From DASRAP01 sp035277145 (lineage in GTDB: Bacteria > Gemmatimonadota > Gemmatimonadetes > Gemmatimonadales > Gemmatimonadaceae): a stretch of DNA of 64,000 nucleotides. This document shows positions 40,796 through 49,382 of this stretch, in pieces; the stretch's first letter is position 1, and the number at the start of each line of letters is the position of its first letter. Location: positions 78,922 through 142,921 of the forward strand of contig DATELA010000072.1 of assembly GCA_035277145.1 (NCBI GenBank), read 5' to 3'. A program made the position numbers and the translations under genes. Under the pieces are notes generated by a model. That model had not been told where the DNA came from and did no database searches. It worked only from the letters and a program-made list of their open reading frames with translations.

Positions 40796-42202
40796 TTAGT
40801 AGAGCCGTCCTTCGACGAAGACGTGCTTGATCGGCGTGCCGGACGCGAAGAGATCGTTGCCCGTGACGACGACAAGGTTCGCGAGTTTACCAGGTTCGAT
40901 GGTGCCAACCGCGGCGGTAACGCCGAGCAGCGCGGCGGGCGTGACGGTTACCGCACGGAGCGCATCGTCCGCGCTCATGCCGGCGTCGATCGCGAGGCGA
41001 ATGCGATCGCGGAACGTTGCGCCGCTTTCACCGCCGTACGACGAGAACGCAACGGGAATTCCTGCTTTGGCCAGCGTCGCTGCGTTCGCGCGAACTTCGC
41101 GCACTGCAGCGGAATCAGCCGGCGGCGCTGTGCCTGACCGTCCATTGCCGATCGCGAGGAATGTGCGACCCGTTGTTGAATCGGCTGATGGAAAGTTCAC
41201 GCTCACAATTGCCGTTGCGCCCGCAGATTTGAGCGCGGACACGGCGCGATACCCTTCTTCTGCGCCAACGACGACCGGTGATTTGATGCCGAGTTCGGTT
41301 GCGATTTCGTTCACGCGCAAAATCGATCGTTCGCTCGATGCGATGAACCACGACGGCATTTCATTTGTTGCGGCCGGAATCAGCGCGCGGCGGAACGGGT
41401 CGTTCGACGAACGCGCGCCCGGTGTGCCTGCTTTGAACGCTTTCTCGATGCGCGCTTCGTACTGCGCGTCGAGATACGACTGACGCACGAACGCGAGCGC
41501 GCCAATCAGTGTGCTCGGATAACCACCGCGCTTTGTGCCGAACGAAACTTCCTGTCCCGCCGCGGCGCGCAACGGCAAGCGCGAACCTTCGCGCATTCCA
41601 GTCAACGCCGCGCCAACACGACCCGGGAAAATTCCGCCGCGAAACACCAGACCGACTGTCGTCACGCCGCCCGCGCGAAACGCTTTGAGTTGATCGTCGG
41701 TTGGCGCGAACATGTCAGCGGCTTCAGCAGACGCGTCGAGTTCCGGCAACACAACCGGTGGCGGCGGTGCAGCACCGCGACCGAGCGGAACACCGCGTCC
41801 GCCCTGTCCCGCGCCACCACGACCACCTCCGCCACCACCTCCGCCGCGTCCCGCGCCCGCCGCCGCATCCGCTGCGTCCGGTAATTCGCGCGTCGGACTC
41901 GGCAAACCAATACTGGTTGCTGCGTCGATGAGGCCCGGGAACACCGTGTGTCCCGCGAGATCGATGCGCACGACGCCATTCGGCACCGTGACGTTTGCAC
42001 CGACGGCGGCAATGCGTCCGTCGCGCGTGAGCACGGTGCCGCGTTCGATCACGCGACCCGGCGCGGTCACGATGCGCACGTTGGTCAGCGCGTAGTCCGC
42101 GCGAACCGCCGTGGCCGATGACGATGGGGGAATGTTTTGCGCCAACGCAATCGACGGCGCTGTTGCAAGCGCGACGAGCGTCAGCAGAGGTCTGCGATGC
42201 AT
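40796..42202 (-). CDS. Secreted amidohydrolase-fold protein lacking metal ligands (first of operon)
   Basis: 468 residues with signal peptide MHRRPLLTLVALATAPSIALA. Fold markers: ALTNVRIVTAPGRVIERGTV, TVFPGLIDAATSIGLPS (no HxH), a Gly/Arg-rich stretch (GAGRGGGGGGGGRGGAGQGG) and VTVTPAALLGVTAAVGTIEPGKLANLVV. The conserved Asp near VAFSSYGGESGATFRD is missing. It resembles the 38174 gene in both losses, flanking the catalytic 39484 gene. I infer a complex of one active and two structural subunits. Confidence 0.8.
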   Translation of the reverse strand: MHRRPLLTLVALATAPSIALAQNIPPSSSATAVRADYALTNVRIVTAPGRVIERGTVLTRDGRIAAVGANVTVPNGVVRIDLAGHTVFPGLIDAATSIGLPSPTRELPDAADAAAGAGRGGGGGGGGRGGAGQGGRGVPLGRGAAPPPPVVLPELDASAEAADMFAPTDDQLKAFRAGGVTTVGLVFRGGIFPGRVGAALTGMREGSRLPLRAAAGQEVSFGTKRGGYPSTLIGALAFVRQSYLDAQYEARIEKAFKAGTPGARSSNDPFRRALIPAATNEMPSWFIASSERSILRVNEIATELGIKSPVVVGAEEGYRAVSALKSAGATAIVSVNFPSADSTTGRTFLAIGNGRSGTAPPADSAAVREVRANAATLAKAGIPVAFSSYGGESGATFRDRIRLAIDAGMSADDALRAVTVTPAALLGVTAAVGTIEPGKLANLVVVTGNDLFASGTPIKHVFVEGRLY

Positions 42203-42288
42203 CCGAATGCCTTCCTTAGCGTGGGAGAACAGAGGGGAGAAGCTACGGGCGACGCTCGGCGCGGACTAGAGCCAACCCAAGGCGTCGT

Positions 42289-43275
42289 TCAGCGGCGGAT
42301 CGGGTCGGCTGGCACTCCCTCTCTCGTGATTCGAACCAGCTGAATCATCCCTTTCTCGTCAAACCTCAGCTCGTCTATGCTGACTACTCGATGATTGCGA
42401 TCGGTTTCGCCGAGTGGACGGCGGTGGTAGACGATGTACCATTTGCGCGAAGTCGGCGATTGAATCACGGAGTGATGGCCCGCGCCAGTCGCGACTGTCG
42501 AATCCTGTTTAAGGATTTGCCCCACTCTTTCAAACGGACCGAACGGTGACGTCCCCACCGCGTACGCGACGGCGTAATTCGGACCGGTCCATCCGCCTTC
42601 GGACCACATGAAGTAGTACTTGCCGTCTTTCTGCAGCATGTACGCGCCTTCGACGTAACCCTGCGGCGTGATTTCTTTGAACGTCGAGCCATCGGGAAAC
42701 GGCACGAAGCCGGTAAAGTCCGCGTTGAGTTTCGCGATGTTGCAGTGACGCCAGCCGCCGTAGACGATGTAGTACGAGCCGTCTTTGTCGCGAAACACAT
42801 TTTGATCGATTGGTTGCGCGCCGTTGTGGAACTTGTCGATCAGTGGTTTGCCAAGGTGATCGACGAACGGTCCTTGTGGCGAGCGCGATTTCGCAACGCC
42901 GATGCCGCCGGGTTGTGTATCGCTTTGAATGTCATTCGCGCCAAAGAACAAATAGTACCAACCATCTTTTTCGACGATCGACGGCGCCCACATCGCGCGT
43001 CGCGCCCATTTGATCGCGCTCGTGTCGACGATGCGTTCGTGTTTTGTCCACGTGACGAGATCGGTGGACGAAAACGCGTCGAGAAACAGCTGATTGCGAT
43101 ACGGCGCGGAATACGTGGGGAAGATCCAGTACTTGCCGTCGAAGACGTGGGCTTCGGGATCGGCGTACCAACCGGGGAGAATTGGGTTGCCGGAGCGTGC
43201 AGCCTGCGCGTGCGCCGCACCGCTCACAGACGCGGCGAACGCACATCCGACAACTACGCGACGCAGTGCCATCAC
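42289..43275 (-). CDS. Glycoside hydrolase family 43-like protein, secreted
   Basis: 328 residues; signal peptide MMALRRVVVGCAFAASVSGAAHAQ. Five-bladed GH43 propeller: GWYADPEAHVFDGKYWIFPT (base Asp), MWAPSIVEKDGWYYLFFGAN, PIDQNVFRDKDGSYYIVYGG (pKa Asp) and TPQGYVEGAYMLQKDGKYYFMWS (acid Glu). It likely removes arabinose or xylose side chains or cleaves galactan. Overlaps the HAF gene stop by 4 bp. It could be a target of the hybrid regulator upstream, although the pair is separated by the amidohydrolase operon. Confidence 0.88.
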   Translation of the reverse strand: MMALRRVVVGCAFAASVSGAAHAQAARSGNPILPGWYADPEAHVFDGKYWIFPTYSAPYRNQLFLDAFSSTDLVTWTKHERIVDTSAIKWARRAMWAPSIVEKDGWYYLFFGANDIQSDTQPGGIGVAKSRSPQGPFVDHLGKPLIDKFHNGAQPIDQNVFRDKDGSYYIVYGGWRHCNIAKLNADFTGFVPFPDGSTFKEITPQGYVEGAYMLQKDGKYYFMWSEGGWTGPNYAVAYAVGTSPFGPFERVGQILKQDSTVATGAGHHSVIQSPTSRKWYIVYHRRPLGETDRNHRVVSIDELRFDEKGMIQLVRITREGVPADPIRR

Positions 43276-44162
43276 TGCTTCGACGGCATGGCGACCATTC
43301 CGCGACCGAAGAAGTCGTACGTTCCGACGATCACGCCGAGCTGGTTGATCGCCATGAGTCGCGTATCTTCGCTGCCAGGGAAATCGATCGTCGTGAATTG
43401 ACCGCGATCGAGCAGGAATCCATGCGTGATGAAATCAGCGTCGCGGTAGAAGCCCACCACTTGTCCGCGATCGTTGATTGCGGTGGTCACGGTGCTGTTC
43501 GATCCCGGCACATCGACCGGTGTGAGCTTCTCACCGTCGAGGATAAACCCGCGGCGGACGTTGGCCGCGTCAAAGTACTGGCCGACGACCTGGCCGTGAT
43601 TGTTGATCCCGAACAATCGCGTGCGATTGCCGCCGGGATGGTCGAAAATCACCGTGTTGCCACGCTGCATGATGAAACCGTGCAGGACGCCGTCCGCATC
43701 GACGACGGTGCCCGACATGTCGCCACGATTGTTGATGCCAGAAATGTCGGTGCTCAGCGCACCTGGCAACGCGTCGGGGATCAGCGTAATGCGGCCGCGC
43801 GAGTCGTACAGAAACGCGTGAGACACTTCATCCGCGTCCGCGAACCCGCCTGTCGCCGCGCCTGCTTCGTTGATCTCGCCGAGCGCACCGGGCGTCGACG
43901 ACACGACACCCGGCACGACGACGTCCGTCCAGTCGTCGCCGCGCAACAGGAATCCGTGTACGGTCCCGTCGCTGTGCAGGTAATTCCCGGTGAGCACGCC
44001 CTGGTTGTTGATGCCGAACACGGATGTAAAGCTTCCGTCCGGAACGTCCACTGAGAGGACCGTATAGCCTTCGGTCGCTTTGGCGGGAGTCGGGTCGCGT
44101 CCCGATAGTGCCGGGAAAGCGGCAACGAGCATCGCGGGGAGTAGCGAAAACCGGACGGACAT
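43272..44162 (-). CDS. Secreted HAF-repeat protein
   Basis: 296 residues with signal peptide MSVRFSLLPAMLVAAFPALS. Four or more HAF-type repeats: GINNQGVLTGNYLHSDGTVH GFLL, EINEAGAATGGFADADEVSHAFLY, GINNRGDMSGTVVDADGVLHGF and GINNHGQVVGQYFDAANVRRGF. These predict a propeller-like extracellular protein of unknown role. It leads the GH43 gene (4-bp overlap) and is divergent from the dehydrogenase gene. Confidence 0.8.
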   Translation of the reverse strand: MSVRFSLLPAMLVAAFPALSGRDPTPAKATEGYTVLSVDVPDGSFTSVFGINNQGVLTGNYLHSDGTVHGFLLRGDDWTDVVVPGVVSSTPGALGEINEAGAATGGFADADEVSHAFLYDSRGRITLIPDALPGALSTDISGINNRGDMSGTVVDADGVLHGFIMQRGNTVIFDHPGGNRTRLFGINNHGQVVGQYFDAANVRRGFILDGEKLTPVDVPGSNSTVTTAINDRGQVVGFYRDADFITHGFLLDRGQFTTIDFPGSEDTRLMAINQLGVIVGTYDFFGRGMVAMPSKQ

Positions 44163-44256
44163 GGGAATCTCCTGACGGGTAAACGGCTCACCCCAAAGCT
44201 CCGCCGTACCGTTGCCTGCGTCAACGCCGCATCACTCTTCTCTCATCCGGCATCCC

Positions 44257-45711
44257 GTGTCTGCACCTGCGACGCTCGCGAACTACATAGACGGCAGCTT
44301 GGTCGATTCACGGGGCACTGAGACACTCGCCGTTACAAACCCCGCCACCGGCGAATCGCTCGGCGTTACGCCGCTGTCGAACGCGGCTGATGTCGACGCC
44401 GCGGTGCGCGCCGCATCGCGCGCGTTTCCCGCATGGCGCGCAACGCCCGTCATTGAACGCACGCGCATTCTGTTTCGACTGAAAGCGCTGCTCGAAGACG
44501 AACTCGAATCGCTCGCGACATCGCTCACCACTGAGCACGGCAAAGTGCGCGCGGAATCGCGCGGCGAAATCCGTCGCGGCATCGAGAACATCGAGCACGC
44601 GTGCGGCATGCCCACGCTCATGATGGGCGAAACGCTCGAAGACATCGCACGCGGCGTCGATTGCGAAACGATTCGCCAACCACTCGGCGTTTTTGCCGGT
44701 ATTACGCCGTACAACTTCCCCGTCATGATCCCGTGCTGGTTCTGGCCGTACGCGGTCGCGACCGGCAACACGTTCGTGCTCAAGCCGAGTGAACAGGATC
44801 CGCTCACGCATCAACGCGTCATCGAGCTCGCCGCGAAGGCGGGAATGCCGAAAGGTGTGCTCAATGTGGTGCACGGCGGACGCGAAGCCGCGGACGCGCT
44901 CATCGATCATCCAGACGTCAAAGGCATTTCATTCGTCGGCTCGAGCGACATCGCGCGCACTGTGTACGCGCGCGCCGCGGCGCACGGCAAGCGCGTGCAG
45001 GCACTCGGCGGCGCGAAGAACCACATGATCGTGTTGCCCGACGCCGATCCCGATCAAGTGAGCAAGCTGCTGATCGATTCATTGTTTGGTTCGACGGGAC
45101 AACGATGTCTCGCCGGCAGCATGGTTGTGGGCGTCGCGGACGCGTACGATCCCATTCGCGAGCGTCTGCTCGATGGCGCCAACTCGCTGCGACTCGGCAA
45201 CGGTCTCGATGAGAACGTGGACATGGGACCGGTCGTGTCACGCAAACATCGCGATCGTATCGTCGACTACGTGCGTCGCGGCGAGAAAGAAGGCGCGCGG
45301 CTGTTACTCGACAAAAGCAGCGCGCGCGTCGATCGCTTGCCGAACGGACACTGGATCGGTCCCGCGGTGTTCGAAGATGTCACGCCGGCGATGTCGATTG
45401 GCCGCGACGAAATCTTCGGCCCGGTTGCATCCCTCGTGCGCGTGAAATCGCTCGACGATGCGGTAGCGCTCATGCACGAGAGCGGATTCGGTAATGCAAC
45501 GTCGATCTTCACCACGAGCGGCCGCGCAGCGCGCGAGTTTCGTTATCGCGCGGGGATCAGCATGATCGGCGTGAATATCTCAGTTGCCGCGCCGATGGCG
45601 TTTTTCCCGTTCGGCGGATCGCGCAATTCGTTCTTCGGCGATCTGAAAGCACAAGGACGCGACGCAGTCGAATTCTTTACGGATAGACGCGTCGTGATAT
45701 CGCGATGGTGA
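44257..45711 (+). CDS. mmsA: CoA-acylating methylmalonate-semialdehyde dehydrogenase
   Basis: About 484 residues. ALDH-family signature SLFGSTGQRCLAGSMVVG with the catalytic Cys, and the MMSDH-type replacement of the general-base region (QALGGAKNHMIVLPDAD). Also GVFAGITPYNFPVMIPCWFW and EIFGPVASLVRV. MMSDH converts malonate or methylmalonate semialdehyde to acetyl- or propionyl-CoA in valine and inositol breakdown. I chose the GTG at 44257, giving VSAPATLANYIDGS; a TTG at 44212 in frame would add 15 residues. No other valine or inositol genes adjoin. Confidence 0.9.
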   Translation: MSAPATLANYIDGSLVDSRGTETLAVTNPATGESLGVTPLSNAADVDAAVRAASRAFPAWRATPVIERTRILFRLKALLEDELESLATSLTTEHGKVRAESRGEIRRGIENIEHACGMPTLMMGETLEDIARGVDCETIRQPLGVFAGITPYNFPVMIPCWFWPYAVATGNTFVLKPSEQDPLTHQRVIELAAKAGMPKGVLNVVHGGREAADALIDHPDVKGISFVGSSDIARTVYARAAAHGKRVQALGGAKNHMIVLPDADPDQVSKLLIDSLFGSTGQRCLAGSMVVGVADAYDPIRERLLDGANSLRLGNGLDENVDMGPVVSRKHRDRIVDYVRRGEKEGARLLLDKSSARVDRLPNGHWIGPAVFEDVTPAMSIGRDEIFGPVASLVRVKSLDDAVALMHESGFGNATSIFTTSGRAAREFRYRAGISMIGVNISVAAPMAFFPFGGSRNSFFGDLKAQGRDAVEFFTDRRVVISRW

Positions 45712-45723
45712 AACTGCTGACGG

Positions 45724-45898
45724 CGATTACGACTAAGTACGATTACGACTAACTACGATGACGACTAACTACGATCGGGACTAACTACGATCACCACTAA
45801 CTACGATCGACCCTCAACCCATCGTTGTCAGTCGTAATCGTTTTCAGTCGTTCTCGTGTTTAGTCGTTCTCGTTGTCAGTCGTTCTCGTTGTCAGCAG
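45724..45898. repeat. 16-bp repeats in inverted halves between convergent genes
   Basis: Five to six direct 16-bp units (CGATTACGACTAACTA type, 45724-45819) followed by five reverse-complement units (TTGTCAGTCGTAATCG type, from 45825; the last one overlaps the purA stop). The two halves are complementary and could fold into one long imperfect hairpin. It lies between mmsA and purA, both ending here, so it may serve as a bidirectional terminator. Confidence 0.85.
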
Positions 45899-47182
45899 TT
45901 ATCGGATTTCAAGTATCTGGTCCCGCCTCGTCCCCACGCTCACATATCGAATCGGGCATTCGCACAGCTCCTGAATCCGATCCAGGTATTTCCGCGCGCC
46001 TTTCGGTAGCTCGCTGAGCTTGCGCGCATTTGCGGTCGACGTCTGCCAGCCCTCGAACCATTCATAGCGCGGCCGAATTCCGTCGAGCACCGCGATGTCG
46101 CCCGGGAATTCCTCCACCACCGAACCGCCGATCTCGTAGCCCGTGCACAGCGCGACTTTCTCGAGCGTGTCGAGCACGTCGAGCTTTGTCACCGCGAGAT
46201 CCGTCAATCCGTTGATGCGCACCGCGTAACGCACGACGAGCGCATCGAACCAACCGCATCTGCGCGGACGACCGGTCGTCGCACCGAACTCGTTGCCGAG
46301 TTTGCGCACGCGCGCCGTCATGGCATCGTCGAATTCCGTGGGGAGCGGGCCGGCGCCGACGCGCGTCGTGTACGCTTTGACGACGCCGAGTGCAGAGTCG
46401 AGCGTCCGCGGACCAATGCCGACGCCAATTGCGGCGCCGCCGGCAGTTGTCGAACTGGATGTCACGAACGGATACGTGCCGTGATCGACGTCGAGCAGTG
46501 AACCCTGCGCGCCTTCGAGGAGAATCGCTTCTTTCGCGCGCTGCGCTCTGTTCACTTCGAGTCCGACGTCGCGCATGTACTCGAGCAAACGCGGCGCGAC
46601 GCGATTGAGTGCGTCGAGCGTGAACGCCGCGTCCGCGCGATTGTTGGATCCGAACCCTTCGAGCACGCGATTCGCGTGCGCGACGCCGGCTTCGACGAGT
46701 TTTCGCAAGCGATCGGGATGACGCACATCGAGCACGCGCACACCGCGGCGCGCGACTTTGTCTTCGTATGCAGGACCGATGCCCCGCCCCGTCGTACCGA
46801 TCGCTTTGCTCGCCGCGCTTTCCTTGTCGACGAGCTTGTGATACGCCATCACGAGATTCGCGCGGTCGCTCACGAACACGCGTCCGTCGACGGACACGCC
46901 GGCCTTCACGAGCGCATCGATTTCTTCAAAGAGCGCTTCGGGATCGAGCACCACACCATTACCGATCGCGCAGCGCACACCAGGATGCAGAATTCCACTC
47001 GGCACCTGGTGGAGCACCGTGGACTTGTCGCCGATTTGCACCGTGTGGCCGGCGTTCGCGCCACCCTGATAGCGCACCACCCACGCCGCCCGCTCGGCGA
47101 GGACGTCAACCAGTTTGCCTTTGCCTTCGTCGCCCCATTGGGCACCGACGACGACAAGCGTACGCGTAGAAGAGTCGAACAA
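45899..47182 (-). CDS. purA: Adenylosuccinate synthetase
   Basis: 427 residues, standard length. GTP-binding VVVGAQWGDEGKGKLVDVLA (10-29), NAGHTVQIG, the TTGRGIGPAYEDKVARRGV loop and the C-terminal GTRRDQILEI. It catalyses the first step from IMP to AMP. Start ATG at 47182. It lies upstream of the inverted 16-bp repeat that borders mmsA. Confidence 0.96.
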   Translation of the reverse strand: MFDSSTRTLVVVGAQWGDEGKGKLVDVLAERAAWVVRYQGGANAGHTVQIGDKSTVLHQVPSGILHPGVRCAIGNGVVLDPEALFEEIDALVKAGVSVDGRVFVSDRANLVMAYHKLVDKESAASKAIGTTGRGIGPAYEDKVARRGVRVLDVRHPDRLRKLVEAGVAHANRVLEGFGSNNRADAAFTLDALNRVAPRLLEYMRDVGLEVNRAQRAKEAILLEGAQGSLLDVDHGTYPFVTSSSTTAGGAAIGVGIGPRTLDSALGVVKAYTTRVGAGPLPTEFDDAMTARVRKLGNEFGATTGRPRRCGWFDALVVRYAVRINGLTDLAVTKLDVLDTLEKVALCTGYEIGGSVVEEFPGDIAVLDGIRPRYEWFEGWQTSTANARKLSELPKGARKYLDRIQELCECPIRYVSVGTRRDQILEIR

Positions 47183-47187
47183 GGGAC

Positions 47188-47214
47188 AGAAGACGAGAGG
47201 ACGAGAAGACGAGA
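47188..47214. repeat. GACGAGA-type short tandem repeat
   Basis: AAGACGAGAGGACGAGAAGA tract just upstream of purA on its 5' side (minus strand), matching the repeat at 40739-40772. It is in the 5' untranslated region or promoter of purA. Confidence 0.5.
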
Positions 47215-47217
47215 CAC

Positions 47218-47252
47218 AAAAAAACGCCCCGGCGACTTTGTGCGGGGCGTTA
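47218..47252 (-). terminator. Rho-independent terminator after the propeller gene
   Basis: On the minus strand: stem AACGCCCCG / CGGGGCGTT with an 11-base loop, followed by a run of seven to eight T residues. It lies 30 bp beyond the stop of the propeller gene at 47282, ahead of purA in the same direction. It is the clearest intrinsic terminator in the window. Confidence 0.85.
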
Positions 47253-47281
47253 GCGCAATTTAGGCGGAGGTTGTCGCGGCG

Positions 47282-48472
47282 CTAGTTGGCCCGGCGGAAT
47301 CCCCACACCTGTGCGTGTTCGACGCCGTCGTCGTCGCGCTGCACGCCCCACGCTGTCTCGGCATCAGCACCGTGCAGCGTAAATCGCGCGGGCAGCGTGA
47401 GTTCGGAGACGAACGCACCGGTCGGCGCGAGTACAACCCAGCGCTGTTCAGTGGCGTCATTCGCGGGGTACCGGCGGATCCACACGCGCCCATCGCGTCC
47501 GATGAGGAACGAGTGATACGCAGGCTTGAGCGCGGGGAACGGCATTTCGGCTGCGCGGCGGCGTGCGTTGTCGGCGTCAGGACCAGACAACCCGCGCCCC
47601 GTGCTCTCGCGGTACCACGCCTTGTCAGCGTCCGTCACCGGAGCGCGGCGTTCGTCGACGCGCAGGATGGACCGCACGGCGCCGGTGCGCGAGCGCATCT
47701 GGACCTCGAAGGCCGTGCCATCGCCGGTCGCAAAGCCCTCGTTCGTTCCACGCACCGTCGCGTTGCGACCAAACGCGAGGTTCCAGTATGCCGACGACGG
47801 CCTGCCGTTCTGCGCTGGAAGCGCTTGAGGAAAGGCTTCGAGTTCGTAAAACGCGCCTGCGTCATGCGTCGCGCTGCCATGAAATCCGTAACCGAACAAA
47901 TGACTCGCGAAGTAATGCGGGCGGCCATTTGGATCGACGTTCGCGCGATCGGGCGACGAACCAATAATGGTGTTGTCCCCCATGATGCCAACCAGGCGCG
48001 GAGACCTACGGCCGTCCGGCGGCGTTACCGCTGCGGACGTCACGAGCCGTCCGTCAGGCGTAAACACCGAAAAGCGGCGCGCGAGATCGTCCACGACGAG
48101 CACGGAATCACCGCGCGTCGGAAATGCAGTGCTGATGTTGGTGAACTCGCCGGGGCCGGATCCTTTTCGCCCTGCGGTGCGGATCAATGCGCCCGTCGCG
48201 CTGAAGTACCGGACTTCGAACGAGCTCCCGTTTGCGACAACGACCGTTCCATTGCGCAACCGAATCACGCTCGAAATGCGATGGAATTCATGCGGCACAT
48301 CGGCGTCCGCCCCACCCATATCGAGCACCGGGCGCTCAGAGAACGCGAACGGCGCCGTCGCGCGCGCGAGTGACGTCGTGCGTATCTGAACGCCCGCGCT
48401 GTCGCGCGTGGTTACCTGCGCACTCGCGGTGGTTGCGAGCGTGACTGCAATCAGCGTAAGCGAGAAACGCAT
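47282..48472 (-). CDS. Secreted 6-bladed beta-propeller protein
   Basis: 396 residues; signal peptide MRFSLTLIAVTLATTASA. Propeller motifs: SSVIRLRNGTVVVANGSSFE, RTAGRKGSGPGEFTNISTAF, RRFSVFTPDGRLV and SFLIGRDGRVWIRRYP. Related to 12406, 25338 and 31103. It ends just before a good intrinsic terminator. Ligand unknown. Confidence 0.78.
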   Translation of the reverse strand: MRFSLTLIAVTLATTASAQVTTRDSAGVQIRTTSLARATAPFAFSERPVLDMGGADADVPHEFHRISSVIRLRNGTVVVANGSSFEVRYFSATGALIRTAGRKGSGPGEFTNISTAFPTRGDSVLVVDDLARRFSVFTPDGRLVTSAAVTPPDGRRSPRLVGIMGDNTIIGSSPDRANVDPNGRPHYFASHLFGYGFHGSATHDAGAFYELEAFPQALPAQNGRPSSAYWNLAFGRNATVRGTNEGFATGDGTAFEVQMRSRTGAVRSILRVDERRAPVTDADKAWYRESTGRGLSGPDADNARRRAAEMPFPALKPAYHSFLIGRDGRVWIRRYPANDATEQRWVVLAPTGAFVSELTLPARFTLHGADAETAWGVQRDDDGVEHAQVWGFRRAN

Positions 48473-48479
48473 ACTGCCT

Positions 48480-49382
48480 CTACGCGGCAGCGGCCGCCTT
48501 TCGCTGCAATCCTGACGCGTCGAGCAACTCGAGCACGCGCTTGCGCGTCGCGTCGTCAGGATTCGTCAACGGACTGCGCACCGGGCCACCCTCGAACCCC
48601 GTCGCTTCGCACGCAACCTTGATCGCGCCGATGCCCATCTTGCCGACGATCTCGACCGCGAGCGGCGTGAGTTTCGCTTGTGCCCCGTCTGCGTCCGCAA
48701 CGCGTCCCGCTTTGTGCGATTCGAACACTGTGCGCGCCAACTGCGGTGCAAAGAGCGCGACCGCGAGAATTCCACCGCGCGCGCCCGCACGCAGCGCGTT
48801 CAGCCACTGCGCGCCGTTGCCCGTGAGCACAGTGAACGAATCGCTTTGCGCCTGCAAATAGCCGTTGAGAATTGCCGGATCGCCCGACGAATCCTTGATG
48901 CCGATGACGTTCGGATGCCGTGCGAGTTCGGCAACGAGCGACGCCGATAGCGCGAAGTGCATGTACTTGGGAATCGTGTACAATACCACCGGCTTCGGGC
49001 TCGCGTCCGCAACCGCGTGATAGTGCGCGCGCAGCGCCGAGTCGTTCATCGCGGCGCCGTAGTAGTGCGGCGCAACGCAGAGCACCGCATCCGCACCACC
49101 AATTGCTGCCGCTTTCGCGCGCTCGATCGTTTGACGCGTCGACTCTGCACCAACGCCCATCAGAATTCGATTCGATGGAATCGCTTTGCGAATCGTTTCG
49201 AGCAACGCGGTGCGCTCGAGTTCATCGAGCAACGCCGCTTCGCCCGTTGAGCCGGCAATCACAATGCCGTCGACGCCTTGCTTGACGAGCGCGCGACAGT
49301 TCGACGCAGCGGCGGAGAAGTCCACGTCGCCGCGCGAGTCGAACGGCGTGGTGATCGGGCCGAAAATGGCAGAAAGATTCAT
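48480..49382 (-). CDS. DapA-family aldolase (dihydrodipicolinate synthase-like)
   Basis: 300 residues. TIM-barrel lyase with GSTGEAA (44-50), catalytic Tyr135 in VLYTIPKY and Schiff-base Lys163 in GIKDSSGD. It may make dihydrodipicolinate for lysine and peptidoglycan, or act on another 2-keto acid; the family is hard to subdivide. It overlaps pilT by 4 bp, forming a minus-strand run with the genes up to trpS. Start ATG at 49382. Confidence 0.85.
   Translation of the reverse strand: MNLSAIFGPITTPFDSRGDVDFSAAASNCRALVKQGVDGIVIAGSTGEAALLDELERTALLETIRKAIPSNRILMGVGAESTRQTIERAKAAAIGGADAVLCVAPHYYGAAMNDSALRAHYHAVADASPKPVVLYTIPKYMHFALSASLVAELARHPNVIGIKDSSGDPAILNGYLQAQSDSFTVLTGNGAQWLNALRAGARGGILAVALFAPQLARTVFESHKAGRVADADGAQAKLTPLAVEIVGKMGIGAIKVACEATGFEGGPVRSPLTNPDDATRKRVLELLDASGLQRKAAAAA

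Noticed and set aside
47315..48373. 352-codon plus-strand frame opposite a propeller gene
   Set aside because: Shadow frame; the minus strand has a signal peptide and propeller motifs.
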